A program made the translations under genes and the position numbers. Below, one piece after another: positions 4,981 to 6,126 of a stretch of DNA of 6,126 nucleotides. The first letter of the stretch is position 1; every line of letters begins with the position of its first letter. The notes beneath the pieces are model-generated. The model saw only the letters and a program-made list of their open reading frames with translations, was not told the DNA's origin and searched no databases. The stretch is from positions 1 through 6,126 of the forward strand of contig JAGALI010000112.1 of NCBI GenBank assembly GCA_017625275.1, given 5' to 3'. The DNA is from Clostridia bacterium. Its GTDB lineage: Bacteria > Bacillota > Clostridia > Oscillospirales > CAG-272.

Positions 4981-6126
4981 TTATCTCTTGTATTTTTCTA
5001 TAAATGCAATATATTTCTGCTCAAGTTCCAAATCAGAGGCTAATTCTTCTCTCAAAGCTTCTAAAAATTTTCCTTCACAACTGGAACTTCTTATCCAGTT
5101 GCTTACATTTGCTGCCTTATTTGCATCGGAGGCTGTTTTTACCAACAATTTAACGGTTAATGCTAAAAACAATTTTTCAGCCGCTTCGATTAATTCGTTC
5201 TTGAATTGTTTATCTTGATAGTATTTATCAAAATTGTAAATACGACTATCATTTGAATTGTCAAAGTTGGCTTTAAATTCATAATATAGTGCAATAAAAT
5301 AGAACATACATATTCCAACTGTGTCGGAATATAAGGCGAGTTGGGCAATTCTTTGGTCGGTTGTTTTTATTAAGTCTGGATTATTTAAAGTGCTTCTTTG
5401 TTCCTGAGCTTTTGATATTCTTTCGTTGTATGTCTTTTTCATAGTTTTCTTAGCTTCTTTATACAACTGTTGAACAAAGAGAAGTTCATCTATTTCTATC
5501 TTAGATTTAGTGAAAATTACACCCCTGTTATTAACATCACTCTCGTCGTAATAGAACATATCGTGATAAATTTTATTAATAACATATTCTGTTTGAGTAT
5601 AGTCATTATTAAATAGAGCACTTTTTTTGTCTTTTGCCATAAATGGTTTCTGTAAAAAAGATGCATAAGCCAACTGTGCTAATTCCTCATTTGTGGTTCT
5701 TCTGTGAGTAATGCCTTTGTTAAAGTTGCTTGGAATTTGAGCTCCTCTACGAATTTCAACATAAATCTGGGGGTAATTTTCATCTAATAGCCATTCATTC
5801 AAAAATTTCTGTTCTATGCGATTTGCAACCATATCTCGAGATGTGATAGGGTTTTGTGTATTGTTATAAATTGCAATATCTTGTCTCATTTTGTCATCGG
5901 AAATTTTCAAAATTCGAGTCAAAACATACACTTTCTTCAGGGCTTCAATTTTAGTTTTCTCTTGATTATTTTTAGCTATACGCAAGAACAGACCCAGTGT
6001 ACTTGTAGTTTGAGCACCATTAACTATGGAAAAATTTTTTAGTGTAACTTCGTTTTTACTCTTGTCAAAATTTATTTCTTTAGCAATTATTGTAATTCCG
6101 TTGTTAAAGTACCAAAAGTTTTCAGG
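4981..6126 (-). CDS. AIPR-family protein (abortive infection / phage resistance), N-terminus beyond the window
   Basis: The last 381 residues of a protein whose frame remains open to the right edge. Family members are commonly about 550-700 residues, so roughly a third or more is missing. Seen: FWYFNNGITIIA (residues 4-15 of the visible part), SIVNGAQTT (33-41) and IAIYNNTQNPITSRD (84-98), the conserved core of the AIPR family (Pfam PF10592). The rest is mostly helical and charged, with a possible coiled coil around KEAKKTMKKTYNERISKAQEQR. It has no membrane segment. An internal TTG at 5985 is not a start, because the frame and the family motifs continue upstream of it. Known: an AIPR protein was linked to abortive phage infection in lactococci, and relatives lie in restriction-type operons with Z1-domain ATPases and PD-(D/E)XK proteins. 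Inferred: this is the terminal gene of such an operon; its biochemical activity is not shown by the visible part. Confidence 0.87.
   Translation of the reverse strand, partial: PENFWYFNNGITIIAKEINFDKSKNEVTLKNFSIVNGAQTTSTLGLFLRIAKNNQEKTKIEALKKVYVLTRILKISDDKMRQDIAIYNNTQNPITSRDMVANRIEQKFLNEWLLDENYPQIYVEIRRGAQIPSNFNKGITHRRTTNEELAQLAYASFLQKPFMAKDKKSALFNNDYTQTEYVINKIYHDMFYYDESDVNNRGVIFTKSKIEIDELLFVQQLYKEAKKTMKKTYNERISKAQEQRSTLNNPDLIKTTDQRIAQLALYSDTVGICMFYFIALYYEFKANFDNSNDSRIYNFDKYYQDKQFKNELIEAAEKLFLALTVKLLVKTASDANKAANVSNWIRSSSCEGKFLEALREELASDLELEQKYIAFIEKYKR

Noticed and set aside
4976..5218. Plus-strand open frame of 80 codons antisense to the AIPR gene.
   Set aside because: It lies wholly in the shadow of a recognised coding sequence and lacks a convincing ribosome binding site.

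Overview
The window is AT-rich bacterial DNA with strong Shine-Dalgarno sites (AAGG, AAGGAG, GAAGGA) and sigma-A type promoters. Together with a YitT-family membrane protein and the character of the antiporter, this points to a low-GC Firmicute, most likely a Clostridia member. The taxonomic call is inference. No rRNA, complete tRNA, CRISPR array, transposase or integrase gene is visible.

Layout. (1) Bases 1-991, minus strand: the N-terminal 330 residues of a CPA2-type cation:proton antiporter that runs off the left edge, with a good promoter upstream. (2) Bases 1203-2057, plus strand and divergent from it: a complete YitT-family membrane protein. (3) Bases 2216-2428, plus: a 70-residue zinc-ribbon protein with its own extended -10 promoter and an intrinsic terminator. 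(4) Bases 2626-4623, plus: a cytoplasmic 665-residue glycoside-hydrolase-like protein, distantly alpha-L-fucosidase-like. It is a single-gene unit with an extended -10 promoter, a perfect 9-bp inverted repeat just upstream of the -35, and a very strong terminator. (5) Bases 4624-4980: a convergent intergenic stretch with several hairpins and, on the minus strand, a 23-base piece resembling the 3' end of a tRNA from T-loop to CCA. (6) Bases 4981-6126, minus: the C-terminal 381 residues of an AIPR-family (abortive infection) protein that enters from the right edge.

How it fits together. The first four genes look like ordinary chromosomal genes in separate transcription units: ion homeostasis, an uncharacterised membrane protein, a small zinc protein and carbohydrate metabolism. 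The AIPR gene belongs to a phage-defence family and is probably the last gene of a defence operon lying to the right. The tRNA-3'-end-like piece lies between the GH gene and the AIPR gene, in the orientation expected of an attachment site with the mobile island on the AIPR side. That reading is a hypothesis; the defence gene itself is recognised from conserved motifs.
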